Source of the DNA: Novosphingobium sp. AP12
GTDB taxonomy: Bacteria > Pseudomonadota > Alphaproteobacteria > Sphingomonadales > Sphingomonadaceae
DNA: 47,699 bases
Assembly: GCF_000281975.1 (NCBI RefSeq)
Contig: NZ_AKKE01000031.1
Location: 1-47,699, forward strand
Direction: 5' to 3'
Under the pieces are notes generated by a model that was given only the letters and a program-made list of their open reading frames with translations, had not been told where the DNA came from and did not search any database. Below, in pieces: positions 8,711 to 16,095 of this stretch. The position numbers and the translations under genes were made by a program. Numbering within the stretch: position 1 is the stretch's first letter; each line of letters opens with the position of its first letter.

Positions 8711-9411
8711 GTGCCGCACCCCCGGCGCCCGGCCTCGTAGGCGGAGGCGGCGGTGACAACCAGCAGCACCAGCACGGCCAGCGTGATCATCGTGGAATCG
8801 ACCTGTCCGAGCAGGAAGCCGACGACGATCGCCAGCACCACGGCGGCCACCCAGCCCCAGAGCGGTGCGGGGGGCGAGGGTGCGATCGCTACGACCGGCA
8901 CCGTGGCGGCGCTTGCGGACGACGCAGCCGCGACCTTGCCGGCGACCGACGCCGCAGCGCCGGGCACGTTACCGCCCACCACGTCACCGAACTTGGCGAA
9001 GAACTTGCCCGCGAGGTTCTTGGCGGTCGCATCGATGATCGGCCCGCCGAGCTGCGCCATGCGCCCGCCGACTTCCGCATCGACATCGTAGGACACCAGC
9101 GTCGAACCGCCGTCCACGTCGGAGAGCCGCACCTTCGCCCCGCCTTTGGCCGAGCCGGCGATGCCGCCGTTGCCGGTGCCGGTGATCGTATAGCCGTTCG
9201 GCCCATCGATGTCCGAGAGCTGGACGTTACCCTTGAAGCGCGCGCCGATGGGGCCGATCTTCACTTCCGCGACGGCCAGGAAACGGTCGTCGCCGTCGCG
9301 CTCGAGGCTCTGGCAGCCAGGGATGCACTGGGCCAGCACCGCAGGATCGTTGAGCGCTTCCCACACCTTCTGGCGCGGGGCGGCAATGCGCTGCTCGCCT
9401 GTCATCTGCAT
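8707..9411 (-). CDS. CoxG-like SRPBCC protein with C-terminal membrane anchor
   Basis: 234 residues. Residues 1 to about 145 are a CoxG/SRPBCC (START-like) domain: MTGEQRIAAPRQKVWEALND, AQCIPGCQSLE, AEVKIGPIGARFKGNVQLSD. An alanine-rich linker follows, then two hydrophobic segments (LWGWVAAVVLAIVVGFLLG and TMITLAVLVLLVVTAASAY), so the protein is probably anchored in the inner membrane by its C-terminus. In the carboxydotroph Oligotropha, CoxG helps attach the hydroxylase to the membrane; the same role is likely here and suggests electrons enter the respiratory chain. It is first in the operon and overlaps the FAD-subunit gene by four bases. Confidence 0.9.
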   Translation of the reverse strand: MQMTGEQRIAAPRQKVWEALNDPAVLAQCIPGCQSLERDGDDRFLAVAEVKIGPIGARFKGNVQLSDIDGPNGYTITGTGNGGIAGSAKGGAKVRLSDVDGGSTLVSYDVDAEVGGRMAQLGGPIIDATAKNLAGKFFAKFGDVVGGNVPGAAASVAGKVAAASSASAATVPVVAIAPSPPAPLWGWVAAVVLAIVVGFLLGQVDSTMITLAVLVLLVVTAASAYEAGRRGCGT

Positions 9412-9589
9412 TCCCGGTTCTCCCCAAGCTCTCTGCGCGCAGGCGGCCGCCGGTTGGCCACTTGCATCATTTGACGCGGATTGAACTCCGGGACGGCCTT
9501 CGATGCAAGCGCTTATGAGCGACCATGGATCTTATTTTTTGCCTGGCGGCGATACCGCCACGGCGTTGCCTCTCCGGCCCCTCTCGCCC

Positions 9590-9657
9590 TTCGAGTTCTG
9601 ATTGCTACTATAGTGACGAACGCGGCGCAAACATGCCGCGCACCGAGGAGAGGTAGC
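9590..9657 (+). promoter_or_regulatory. Possible promoter and strong ribosome site before SMP-30 gene
   Basis: The 247-base region 9412-9658 separates divergent genes. TATAGT at 9609-9614 is a good -10 candidate in otherwise GC-rich DNA, but I see no matching -35 at the right distance. GAGGAGAGG lies 7 bases before the ATG at 9659 and is a strong ribosome-binding site. A short stem (GGCGG-CGATA-CCGCC) sits near 9545-9559. Confidence 0.3.
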
Positions 9658-9658
9658 C

Positions 9659-10558
9659 ATGTCCCAGCTGTCGCCGGGGGAATACACCGCGCTTGCCAGC
9701 GGCATGTACCTCGAAGGCCTCGCCGTCGATCATGAGCGCGACGTCATCTGGTACAGCGACGTCGTCGGCGGCGGCGTCCACGGCGTTAAGCCGGACGGCA
9801 CACCCGCCGGCGTGCTCGACCCCGAGCGAATGTGGACCGGCGGCATCATGATCAACGCCGACGGCGCCGTGCTGTCGAGCGGCCAGGGCGGCGTGCGCTG
9901 GAACAACCCCGAAACCGGCGCCTCGGGCTGGCTGATCGACACGCTGGACGGCCAGCCCGTCAACGGCATCAACGAGATGTGGCCCGACGGCGAAGGCGGG
10001 ATGTTCTTCGGCACGCTCGACATCGAGAGCGTCATCGCTGCGCGCGTCACCGGCCCGACCGAGCTGTGGCGCCTGACCCGCGACGGGCACACCATCCGCC
10101 TCGCAAGCGGGCTGCGCTTCACCAACGGCATCGCCTACAACCCGCGCCTCGCGCAGTTCTACTGCTCCGAGACGTTCGGCCAAGGGCTCGCCTGGGACGT
10201 GACGCCGGACCTGGCTCTCACCAACAAGCGCGTATTGCTCGACCGCGACGACTGCGACGGATTGGCGCTCGACGTCGAGGACACGATCTGGATACCCGGC
10301 GTCTACTCACCCGGCATCATCCGCCGCGTGACACCGCATGGCGAGGAACTGGATCCGGTGCCCACGCCGCCCGGCGCGACCACGCAGGTCCGTTTCGGCG
10401 GAGCGGACGGGCGCGACTTCTACATCACCCTGGTCCCCGCCGATGCGGGCGACTGCCTGAGGACCGGGCGGGCGCTGTCGGGCACATCAACGCTCCAGCG
10501 CGGGCGCTCGGCGGTAGCGGGCGTCAAGATCGCGCCGACCCGCTTCGACCTCGGCTGA
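9659..10558 (+). CDS. SMP-30/gluconolactonase/LRE family lactonase
   Basis: 299-residue six-bladed beta-propeller protein of the SMP-30/regucalcin family, metal-dependent lactone hydrolases. The metal-binding pattern is present: Glu19 in YLEGLAVD, Asn in FTNGIAYN, and Asp in DDCDGLALDVEDTIW. Repeating blades show as DVIWYSDV, GAVLSSGQGGV, GGMFFGTLD and DTIWIPGVY. There is no signal peptide, so it is cytoplasmic. It starts a plus-strand set with the SDR and SnoaL-like genes, divergent from the molybdenum hydroxylase operon. This suggests a pathway in which an oxidised product is a lactone that must be opened. The substrate cannot be told from sequence. Confidence 0.88.
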   Translation: MSQLSPGEYTALASGMYLEGLAVDHERDVIWYSDVVGGGVHGVKPDGTPAGVLDPERMWTGGIMINADGAVLSSGQGGVRWNNPETGASGWLIDTLDGQPVNGINEMWPDGEGGMFFGTLDIESVIAARVTGPTELWRLTRDGHTIRLASGLRFTNGIAYNPRLAQFYCSETFGQGLAWDVTPDLALTNKRVLLDRDDCDGLALDVEDTIWIPGVYSPGIIRRVTPHGEELDPVPTPPGATTQVRFGGADGRDFYITLVPADAGDCLRTGRALSGTSTLQRGRSAVAGVKIAPTRFDLG

Positions 10559-10672
10559 TGCCGGGCAGCCGCCCCGGCGATGCAGCGCTCCGCCGGCTGG
10601 CCCGGCGCCGGCCGCCGCGTTAGCACCCGCGGGTCCGCGCCTGAAACGGCGCGAAGGAGCCAAGGAGAGAGC

Positions 10673-11482
10673 ATGAGCACCGTCCCTTCAGGAACTGTCG
10701 TCATCACCGGCGCCGCCGGCGGCATGGGCCGCCCCGCCGCCCAGCGCTTCGCCGCGCAGGGCCGCCCTCTCCTGCTGTGCGACCTCGATGCGGAGCGTCT
10801 CGAAGCGTTGGCCGAGGAACTGCGCCCCGCTGCGGGCAGGGTCGATATCCTGGCAGCCGACATCGCCGCCGAGGACTATCCGGCGCAGGTGATCGCCGCG
10901 CTGGGCGACGCACCGCTCTACGCGCTGGTCCATACCGCCGGGCTTTCGCCCACGATGAGCGACGCGCGCCGCATCTTCGCGGTCAACTACCACGCGACCG
11001 AGCGCCTGGTCGCCGCGCTGCTGCCGCGTTTCGAGGCCGGCGGCTGCGCGGTGCTGATCTCGTCGGTCTCGGCCTACATGCTGGCCGACCCCGCCCTGCT
11101 GACCTCGATCCGCGACTTCGTGCAGACCGGCAACGACGAGGGCATCGCCGGCTTCATGGACAATCCGGGCATGAGCTACGCGATTTCCAAGCGCGCCGTG
11201 ATCAACTTCGTCGAGCGCGAGGCCCCCGCTTTCGGCGCACGGTCCCTGCGCATCGCCTCGATCGCGCCCGGCTTCATCGATACGCCCATGGGCCGCGCCG
11301 AGGCGGAGGAGAACGCCCAGCTTCGCGGGCTCATCACCATGGTGCCCCAGCAGCGCATGGGCCACGGCGACGAGATCGCCTCGGTCGCCGAATTCCTGTG
11401 CTCCCCCGCCGCCTCCTACATCAGCGGCACCGACATCCGGGTCGACGGAGGGATTATCGGGCTGCTTTCCATGAAGGGATAG
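10673..11482 (+). CDS. Short-chain dehydrogenase/reductase (SDR)
   Basis: 269-residue classical SDR, NAD(P)-dependent oxidoreductase. The Rossmann glycine motif is TGAAGGMG (12-19), followed by an acidic residue at the end of the second strand (LLLCDLDA). The family NAG is replaced by HTAG, with active-site serine in LISSVSAY and the catalytic pair Tyr169 and Lys173 (MSYAISKRA). The C-terminal DGGIIGLL is standard. The ATG at 10673 follows CAAGGAGAGAG, a strong ribosome site, and gives the normal family N-terminus; a longer upstream frame has no such support. It lies 114 bases after the SMP-30 gene and 7 bases before the SnoaL-like gene. It probably oxidises or reduces an alcohol or ketone in the same pathway. 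Confidence 0.93.
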   Translation: MSTVPSGTVVITGAAGGMGRPAAQRFAAQGRPLLLCDLDAERLEALAEELRPAAGRVDILAADIAAEDYPAQVIAALGDAPLYALVHTAGLSPTMSDARRIFAVNYHATERLVAALLPRFEAGGCAVLISSVSAYMLADPALLTSIRDFVQTGNDEGIAGFMDNPGMSYAISKRAVINFVEREAPAFGARSLRIASIAPGFIDTPMGRAEAEENAQLRGLITMVPQQRMGHGDEIASVAEFLCSPAASYISGTDIRVDGGIIGLLSMKG

Positions 11483-11489
11483 GACGACA

Positions 11490-12041
11490 ATGAGCGAACT
11501 CGACGACCTGCGCGCCGCCGTGGCCCACCTCAAGGACCGGCAGGACATCCACGACTGCATCGTGCGCGAGTGCCGCGCGCGCGACCGGCAGGACGTGGAC
11601 CAGATCGCCTCGTGCTGGTGGGACGACGGCGTGGACGAGCATGGCGCGGTCGTCACCTTCTCGCCCGACTATCCCGAACGCGCCAATGCCGGGCATCGCG
11701 GCGCCTTCCACATGACCAGCCACAACATCACCAACCACCTGTGCGAGATCGACGGCGATACCGCCTACTGCGAGAGCTACGTCGTCGGCGGGCTGTTCTG
11801 GAAGGATTCGAGCAAGACCTCGATCGCCTTCGGCCGCTACCTCGACCAGCTGGAGAAGCGCGGCGGCGAGTGGCGGATCGCGGTCCGCCGCTGCACCATC
11901 GAGATGACCGCCGACGCCGATCCCAGCTGGGTCTTCTCGGATGCGGTGAAGGGGTTCCTGAAACCCCAGTGGAGCAAGGAAGACCCGTCCTACGAACGCC
12001 CGATCGCGTGGAAGCCGAAGGAAGAAGGGCTGCGCTGGTAG
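11490..12041 (+). CDS. SnoaL-like / NTF2-fold protein
   Basis: 183 residues with a SnoaL_4-type NTF2-like fold: an N-terminal helix pair (LRAAVAHLKDRQDIHDCIVR), the early Asp-rich segment RQDVDQIASCWWDDGVDEHG, the central SHNITNHLCEIDGDTAYCES and the strand GEWRIAVRRCTIEM. Members include dehydratases, isomerases, ring-hydroxylating dioxygenase partners and non-enzymatic binders. Ketosteroid- or scytalone-type chemistry is possible but not shown. It starts 7 bases after the SDR stop, so it is co-transcribed. It ends 7 bases before the convergent EthD-like gene. Confidence 0.8.
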   Translation: MSELDDLRAAVAHLKDRQDIHDCIVRECRARDRQDVDQIASCWWDDGVDEHGAVVTFSPDYPERANAGHRGAFHMTSHNITNHLCEIDGDTAYCESYVVGGLFWKDSSKTSIAFGRYLDQLEKRGGEWRIAVRRCTIEMTADADPSWVFSDAVKGFLKPQWSKEDPSYERPIAWKPKEEGLRW

Positions 12042-12048
12042 GCCCGAC

Positions 12049-12420
12049 TCACTCCTTGCCGAAATCCGATTCGCGTTCCACCACCGTGGCGATGCGGAAG
12101 GAAGCACGGTCGAACAGGTTCTTCTCGTCGGCCACGATCTCGTCCGGCATCAGGCTGGTGGTGATGTAGGCCAGCGTGCCGCGGTAGACCTTCTCGTCCT
12201 CGAACCACAGTTCGGTGATCACGTCGGCGCCATCGGTGAAAGCGCCGGTTTCGGGGTGCGGCTGGGGGTCGATGTAGCGGCGGATGTAACGGCTCACCCC
12301 GCTCGAGTATTTCTCGGCGAGCGGGGCGTGGTGGTGTTCGTAGTAGTCGCGGAAGGCCTCAACCGAGATGTCGGGGCGGCGCTTCATGAACAGCAGGATC
12401 TTGTACGTCTCGCCCGCCAT
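12049..12420 (-). CDS. EthD-domain protein
   Basis: 123 residues forming a ferredoxin-like alpha/beta barrel of the EthD family. Typical features are the first strand KILLFMKRRPDISVEAFRDY and the histidine-rich YYEHHHAPLAEKY (27-38). EthD proteins were first noted in ether-degradation clusters and recur as small accessory or enzyme subunits in aromatic, steroid and polyketide pathways; most have no proven activity. GGGAGAG precedes the ATG. It is transcribed towards the SnoaL-like gene and so is not in the same operon, but its neighbours suggest a shared catabolic theme. Confidence 0.85.
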   Translation of the reverse strand: MAGETYKILLFMKRRPDISVEAFRDYYEHHHAPLAEKYSSGVSRYIRRYIDPQPHPETGAFTDGADVITELWFEDEKVYRGTLAYITTSLMPDEIVADEKNLFDRASFRIATVVERESDFGKE

Positions 12421-12665
12421 CTTGGTCTCTCCCGGTTGTTTTCGGGAGGGATATCACGAGGCGGCGGGAGGCGCGCGCCGCCGTGGCGATCTTGGTTGCG
12501 GCAAACGCAAGTTGATGAAACCCATGCGCCGGCGAAGGGTGTATGAAGCCGCCAAGGGACGCGGTTTATCGACGGTGGAAAGAGCCGACGCGAACCTAGC
12601 GGCTTCCATCGATGTAGGAAAATCCTGCGCGCGCTCCCGGCAAGGGCGCGCCTAAAGACCTGCCG

Positions 12666-13364
12666 TCACTCGTGATCCAGGTACTTCACTTCGAGGAAAC
12701 GGCGCCGCGTCGCCAGCGCGTCGACGTCGCCCTGCGAGAGGTCCTCGCTCATCGCCTCGATCTGGTCGGCGATGACCGACAGGCCATCGACCAGCTGCTC
12801 GGACGGGCTGGTGCCGCCGCTGCCCGGCCTGCCGCGAAGCGCGGGCGGGATGCGGGTGTAGCTGCTCACCATCTCGGGCAGGTGTTCGGCGAGCAGCTTG
12901 CGCACCTCGCGCGCGGCGGGGCCGCGCTCGTCGAGCGTGGCGAGCTGCGGGGCCAGCTGTTCGAGCCGCACGCCGATCATGTCGACCGCGTCCACCGCCG
13001 CGTTGGGCAGAGCGCGGCGCCGGCCTTCCAGCCACAGCTCGGTCGAGCCCGCCAGTTCGGTCAGGCTGGCGCTGCCGAGGTCGTCCACATGGGTGCGCGG
13101 CGTCGCCGGGTAGATCGACAGCACCGTGAAGACCGCGAGGCCCAGCAGGAACGTCAGCAGGCTCGCCATGAAACCGATGCCGCCGAGCGCCAGCGCCGCC
13201 ACCAGCGCGGCGATGTAGATGCCCGCCATCGCCAGGAACGCGCGGCGCAGGCGGCGGCCGCGATGCCGCCACTGCTCCTTGCGGGCGTTGTAGAGCCGGA
13301 TCGAGCGCTGCCGCCGGGCGGCGCGCACGATCTCCTGCGAAACTCTTGCCGGAACCTGCGCCAT
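12666..13364 (-). CDS. XpaC-like membrane protein, partner of TelA
   Basis: 232 residues. A basic N-terminus (RAARRQRSIRLYNARKEQWR) is followed by two membrane helices (AFLAMAGIYIAALVAALALG and FMASLLTFLLGLAVFTVLSI). A mainly helical soluble region follows, with LATRRRFLEVKYLDHE at the C-terminus. That ending, the architecture and its position directly after a TelA gene match the XpaC/5-bromo-4-chloroindolyl phosphate hydrolysis family, whose name comes from a plate phenotype rather than known chemistry. It lies 6 bases downstream of the TelA gene, so the two are almost certainly co-translated and may act as a membrane complex. The sequence is diverged from typical XpaC and the family call is moderate. 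Confidence 0.6.
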   Translation of the reverse strand: MAQVPARVSQEIVRAARRQRSIRLYNARKEQWRHRGRRLRRAFLAMAGIYIAALVAALALGGIGFMASLLTFLLGLAVFTVLSIYPATPRTHVDDLGSASLTELAGSTELWLEGRRRALPNAAVDAVDMIGVRLEQLAPQLATLDERGPAAREVRKLLAEHLPEMVSSYTRIPPALRGRPGSGGTSPSEQLVDGLSVIADQIEAMSEDLSQGDVDALATRRRFLEVKYLDHE

Positions 13365-13370
13365 CGCGTT

Positions 13371-14582
13371 TTAGTCCAGTGCCTCCAGCAGCGATTTCGC
13401 GCCGGCGCCGTCGCCTGCCGTCAGTCCCTCGGACTGGCCCTGCGCGCGGGCGATGTAGGCCTTGGACTTGCCGACTTCGCCTTCGAGCGCGGTGACGGTC
13501 TGCTTCATCGAATCGAGCGCCTTCATCTTGAAGGTGTCGATCGAGTCCATCGTGTCGTAGATGTTCTGGAAGGCGCGGCTCAGCGTCTCCAGCGGGATCG
13601 TCGAGTTCGCCGCCTGCTCGTGGATGCGCGCGGTGTTGTCTTTCAGCATCTGGCCGGTGGCGTCGATGATGCTGGCGGTGGTGGTGTTGAGCGCGGTGAT
13701 CTGTTCGAGCACCAGCTTCTGGTTCATCATCGCCTGCGCCACCGTGACTGCCGTGCGCAGCGCGCCGACAGTGGTGGTGGAAGCGCGGTCGACGCCCTTC
13801 ACCAGCTCGATGTTGTTCTTCTTCACGAGGTCGAGCGCGAGGTAGCCCTGCACCGACACGGCCAGCTGCGTCAGCAGGTCCTGAGTGCGCTGGCGGACGT
13901 AGAACAGCGCGCTTTCCCGCAGCGCCTTGGCCTTGGCCGGGTCACTGTGGTCGAGGTCTTCGGCCTTCTCCTCCAGCGCGGTGTCGAGCGCGCGGGACAT
14001 GAAGATCATCTGTTCCAGCTTGCCGAGCGCGGCCCAGAGGTTCTGGCGCTCCACGTCGATGGCGGCGTTGTCCATCAGCAGCTCGTCCTTGCCGCCCTGC
14101 AGGCGGGCGAGGATGGCGCTGATGTGGCTCTGCGAGCTGGAATAGCTGTCGAAGTAGTTGCGCAGCTTGTTGCCGAACGGGATCACCCCGAACAGCTTGC
14201 GCGGCGCCATCAGGTTGCCCTGGCGGCCGGGATCGAGCGCTTCGACGGTGCGGCGCAGTTCGGCAAGGTCGGCGCCGACGCCCTCGTCCTTGCCCATGGC
14301 GCGGACGGGGCGGTCGAGGAAGCGGTTGGAATGGCCCGATGCCTCGGCGATCTCCTTGCGGCCCATGTTGGTGAGCTGGTCGACGCGGCGGCCGAACTCG
14401 GGCGAGCTGGCGTCCTGCGAGACGAGGTCGGCGACGAATTCCTCCACGCGGACCTGCAGCTTGGTCTTCGCCTCGTCGCCCACGGGCACGAGCCCGGCCG
14501 CGCGCTCGGGCTGGACGGTCGGCACCGGATCGGGCGGCGTCAGCTTCAGTTCGGTCGCGGTATCGGTGGCAGTGGTTGCCAT
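13371..14582 (-). CDS. TelA-family toxic anion resistance protein
   Basis: 403 residues of the TelA/KlaA family, named for plasmid tellurite resistance but widespread on chromosomes, where its function is unsettled. The diagnostic block is GNKLRNYFDSYSSSQSHISA followed by GGKDELLMDNAAIDVERQNL, and later LALDLVKKNNIELVKGVDRA. The protein is almost entirely helical with no membrane segment or signal peptide, so it is cytoplasmic, probably working with the XpaC-like membrane protein encoded 6 bases downstream. A threonine/proline-rich N-terminus (1-25) precedes the helices. In related clusters such pairs accompany stress or phage-defence genes; none is seen here. Confidence 0.88.
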   Translation of the reverse strand: MATTATDTATELKLTPPDPVPTVQPERAAGLVPVGDEAKTKLQVRVEEFVADLVSQDASSPEFGRRVDQLTNMGRKEIAEASGHSNRFLDRPVRAMGKDEGVGADLAELRRTVEALDPGRQGNLMAPRKLFGVIPFGNKLRNYFDSYSSSQSHISAILARLQGGKDELLMDNAAIDVERQNLWAALGKLEQMIFMSRALDTALEEKAEDLDHSDPAKAKALRESALFYVRQRTQDLLTQLAVSVQGYLALDLVKKNNIELVKGVDRASTTTVGALRTAVTVAQAMMNQKLVLEQITALNTTTASIIDATGQMLKDNTARIHEQAANSTIPLETLSRAFQNIYDTMDSIDTFKMKALDSMKQTVTALEGEVGKSKAYIARAQGQSEGLTAGDGAGAKSLLEALD

Positions 14583-14672
14583 TTTAAGCCAAATCCTCGT
14601 GAAAAACCCGGTAGTCCCGAAATCTATGAGCGGGGTGGTCCGACTACAAGGAAAACCGGACCTTCCTTCCCC

Positions 14673-15533
14673 TCATTCCTCGACGAACGGCGGACCGGGA
14701 TCGACCATGAGCATGGAATCGTCCCTCGCCACCACCGCCAGCGCCAGTCCAGCTGCCCGCGCGCGCCGGACGGCAAGGTCGGTGGGCGCGGAAATCGTCA
14801 CCAGCAACGGACAACCTGCCCGCACGGTTTTCTCCACCAGTTCGTAGGAACAGCGCGAGGTCATCACGACAAAACCCTGACTTGGCTCGATATCCTGGCG
14901 CGCCAGCCCGCCGATCAGCTTGTCGAGCGCGTTGTGGCGGCCCACGTCCTCGCGCAGCATCAGCACCGCGCCATCCTCGTCGCAAAAGGCGGCGGCGTGG
15001 GTGGCCCGGGTCTCGCGGCCCAGCCCCTGCCCCTCGCGCATCGCCTCGAGCGCGCGGCGGATCGCCGGAGGCCCGGCCTGCGAACGGCGGGTCAGCGGGG
15101 GGAGCGGCCGCAGCGCCGCCTCCACGCCCTCGATCCCGCAGATGCCGCAGGAGCTGTCCCCCACCCGCCGCCGCGCGCGCTCCAGGATCGGGCCAAGGCG
15201 CTCGGGCGGAAGGTTCACCCGGGCGACGTAGCCGGTGCCCCATTCGTCGTGATCGGTGGCGTGTATGGCCACTTCGCCGACCTCGCCCACCAGCGCCAGC
15301 CCCTCGGCCATGAGGAAGCCGGTGACGAAATCGGCGAGATCGAGCGGGGTCGCCATCATCACGGCGTAGGCGATGCCGTTGGTCTCGATCGCGACGGGGG
15401 ACTCGACCGGGACCGACAAGGCGCGCGGCTCACCGGGGGCGCCGGTGTAGTCGGAGCGCAGTGCGGGGATGCGGTGCGCTCCGGGATGGGGTGCGGTGTC
15501 CAGCTTGCCGTGCTCCTGTGATGCCGTCTGCAT
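14673..15533 (-). CDS. fdhD: Formate dehydrogenase accessory sulfurtransferase FdhD
   Basis: 286-residue FdhD, which transfers sulfur from IscS to the molybdenum cofactor of formate dehydrogenases. The essential CxxC loop is Cys129-Gly-Ile-Cys132 (DSSCGICGIEGVEAA). Further family blocks are EESPVAIE-like VPVESPVAIETNG, TPLDLADFVTGFLMAEGL, LREDVGRHNALDKLIG and VMTSRCSYELVEK. The ATG at 15533 gives the family-like N-terminus; the open frame reaches further upstream into a hairpin repeat region with no ribosome site. No formate dehydrogenase gene is in the window. The molybdenum hydroxylases here belong to the XDH family, which uses XdhC-type proteins for sulfuration, so FdhD probably serves an enzyme encoded elsewhere. 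Confidence 0.95.
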   Translation of the reverse strand: MQTASQEHGKLDTAPHPGAHRIPALRSDYTGAPGEPRALSVPVESPVAIETNGIAYAVMMATPLDLADFVTGFLMAEGLALVGEVGEVAIHATDHDEWGTGYVARVNLPPERLGPILERARRRVGDSSCGICGIEGVEAALRPLPPLTRRSQAGPPAIRRALEAMREGQGLGRETRATHAAAFCDEDGAVLMLREDVGRHNALDKLIGGLARQDIEPSQGFVVMTSRCSYELVEKTVRAGCPLLVTISAPTDLAVRRARAAGLALAVVARDDSMLMVDPGPPFVEE

Positions 15534-15562
15534 CTCGGAGATAACGCAAAGGATGGCAAGGC

Positions 15563-15594
15563 ATCGTCGTCCCCGCCTGTGCGGAGACGACGAT
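15563..15594. repeat. GTCGTCCCC-type hairpin repeat
   Basis: Arms 15563-15576 and 15581-15594 (ATCGTCGTCCCCGC / GCGGAGACGACGAT) pair with one mismatch around a 4-base loop. The same GTCGTCCC/GGGACGAC arm sequence recurs at 19737-19765 and, degenerate, at 36900-36924, so this is one copy of a dispersed family. Confidence 0.7.
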
Positions 15595-15631
15595 GGTTTC
15601 CGAAGAGCGCTCGACGCGATCCCCCTGCCCG

Positions 15632-15713
15632 CCCCGTCATCCCGGCGAAGGAAAAAGCCGCGAAGCGACGTCATTTGCCGGGCTGGGTCCCGGCCTTCGC
15701 CGGGATGACGGGG
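15632..15713. repeat. 20-bp perfect inverted repeat (CGTCATCCCGGCGAAGG type)
   Basis: CCCCGTCATCCCGGCGAAGG at 15632-15651 is exactly reversed and complemented at 15694-15713, with a 42-base spacer. The arm sequence is the well-known dispersed palindromic repeat type of sphingomonad and caulobacter genomes. It lies upstream of fdhD and acc and would form a long stem in RNA of either strand. No coding content. Confidence 0.8.
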
Positions 15714-15762
15714 GTAGGAGGGTTAAAATATGCCACTACCGCTTACCGGGCAGCCGGCGCCA

Positions 15763-15779
15763 CATGTATACAATACATG
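15763..15779. promoter_or_regulatory. GntR-type operator-like palindrome (CATGTATACAATACATG)
   Basis: A perfect 7-bp inverted repeat with a 3-base centre. Its core GTATACAATAC resembles operators bound by GntR-family regulators (TGTATACA-like). It is AT-rich in a GC-rich surrounding and lies 317 bases before accD and 230 bases before fdhD in the shared upstream region. No GntR gene is present in the window, so any regulator would be encoded elsewhere. Confidence 0.35.
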
Positions 15780-16095
15780 CGTGTTTATCGAAATACGGCG
15801 CCATTGCACCATATTTCTGCATCCAATCCGTTCGATCGCATCGCCCCAACGCTACGCCCCGGCGATGCCTTCTCGCCCGACTTGCCCACAGGCGCACCCA
15901 TTTTGCCTTGCGGCCCTCGCGCGGATTCCTCTAATGGGCGCGCCTCGTACCGGCGCCGGCACCTTGAAAAGGGGCAACCGGGGTCGCCTGCCGGACGTGC
16001 TCGGGACCTTGCCTGGCAACGAAAGCTGGGCCTGAAAAAGGTTAATCGGCGGAGTCCCGTCGCCCTATTATCTGCAGGATTGGTACGAAACCGTA

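Larger units (their letters stand above)
15534..16095. other. 562-base intergenic region with hairpins and operator-like palindrome
   Basis: Between the divergent fdhD and accD genes. I see no credible protein: the open frames here lack family features and mirror the hairpin repeats. The left part (15563-15713) holds two hairpins. 15763-15779 is a short perfect palindrome. The right part (about 15800-16095) shows no feature I recognise beyond being the probable leader of the acc operon. The stretch around 15780-15835 is the least GC-rich and a reasonable place for the acc promoter. Confidence 0.6.

Noticed and set aside
4651..9411. True aerobic CO dehydrogenase (coxMSL)
   Set aside because: The large subunit has GGYRGPW in place of the AYxCSFR cysteine loop, and coxD/E/F-type maturation genes are absent.
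12672..15521. A long open frame on the plus strand opposite the XpaC, TelA and FdhD genes
   Set aside because: It spans three real genes in antisense, has low-complexity Arg/Ala/Gly composition and shows no family motif. It reflects GC bias at third positions.
15730..16035. Small protein gene just before accD
   Set aside because: The frame starts in the repeat region, has no ribosome site and no family resemblance; more likely acc leader DNA.
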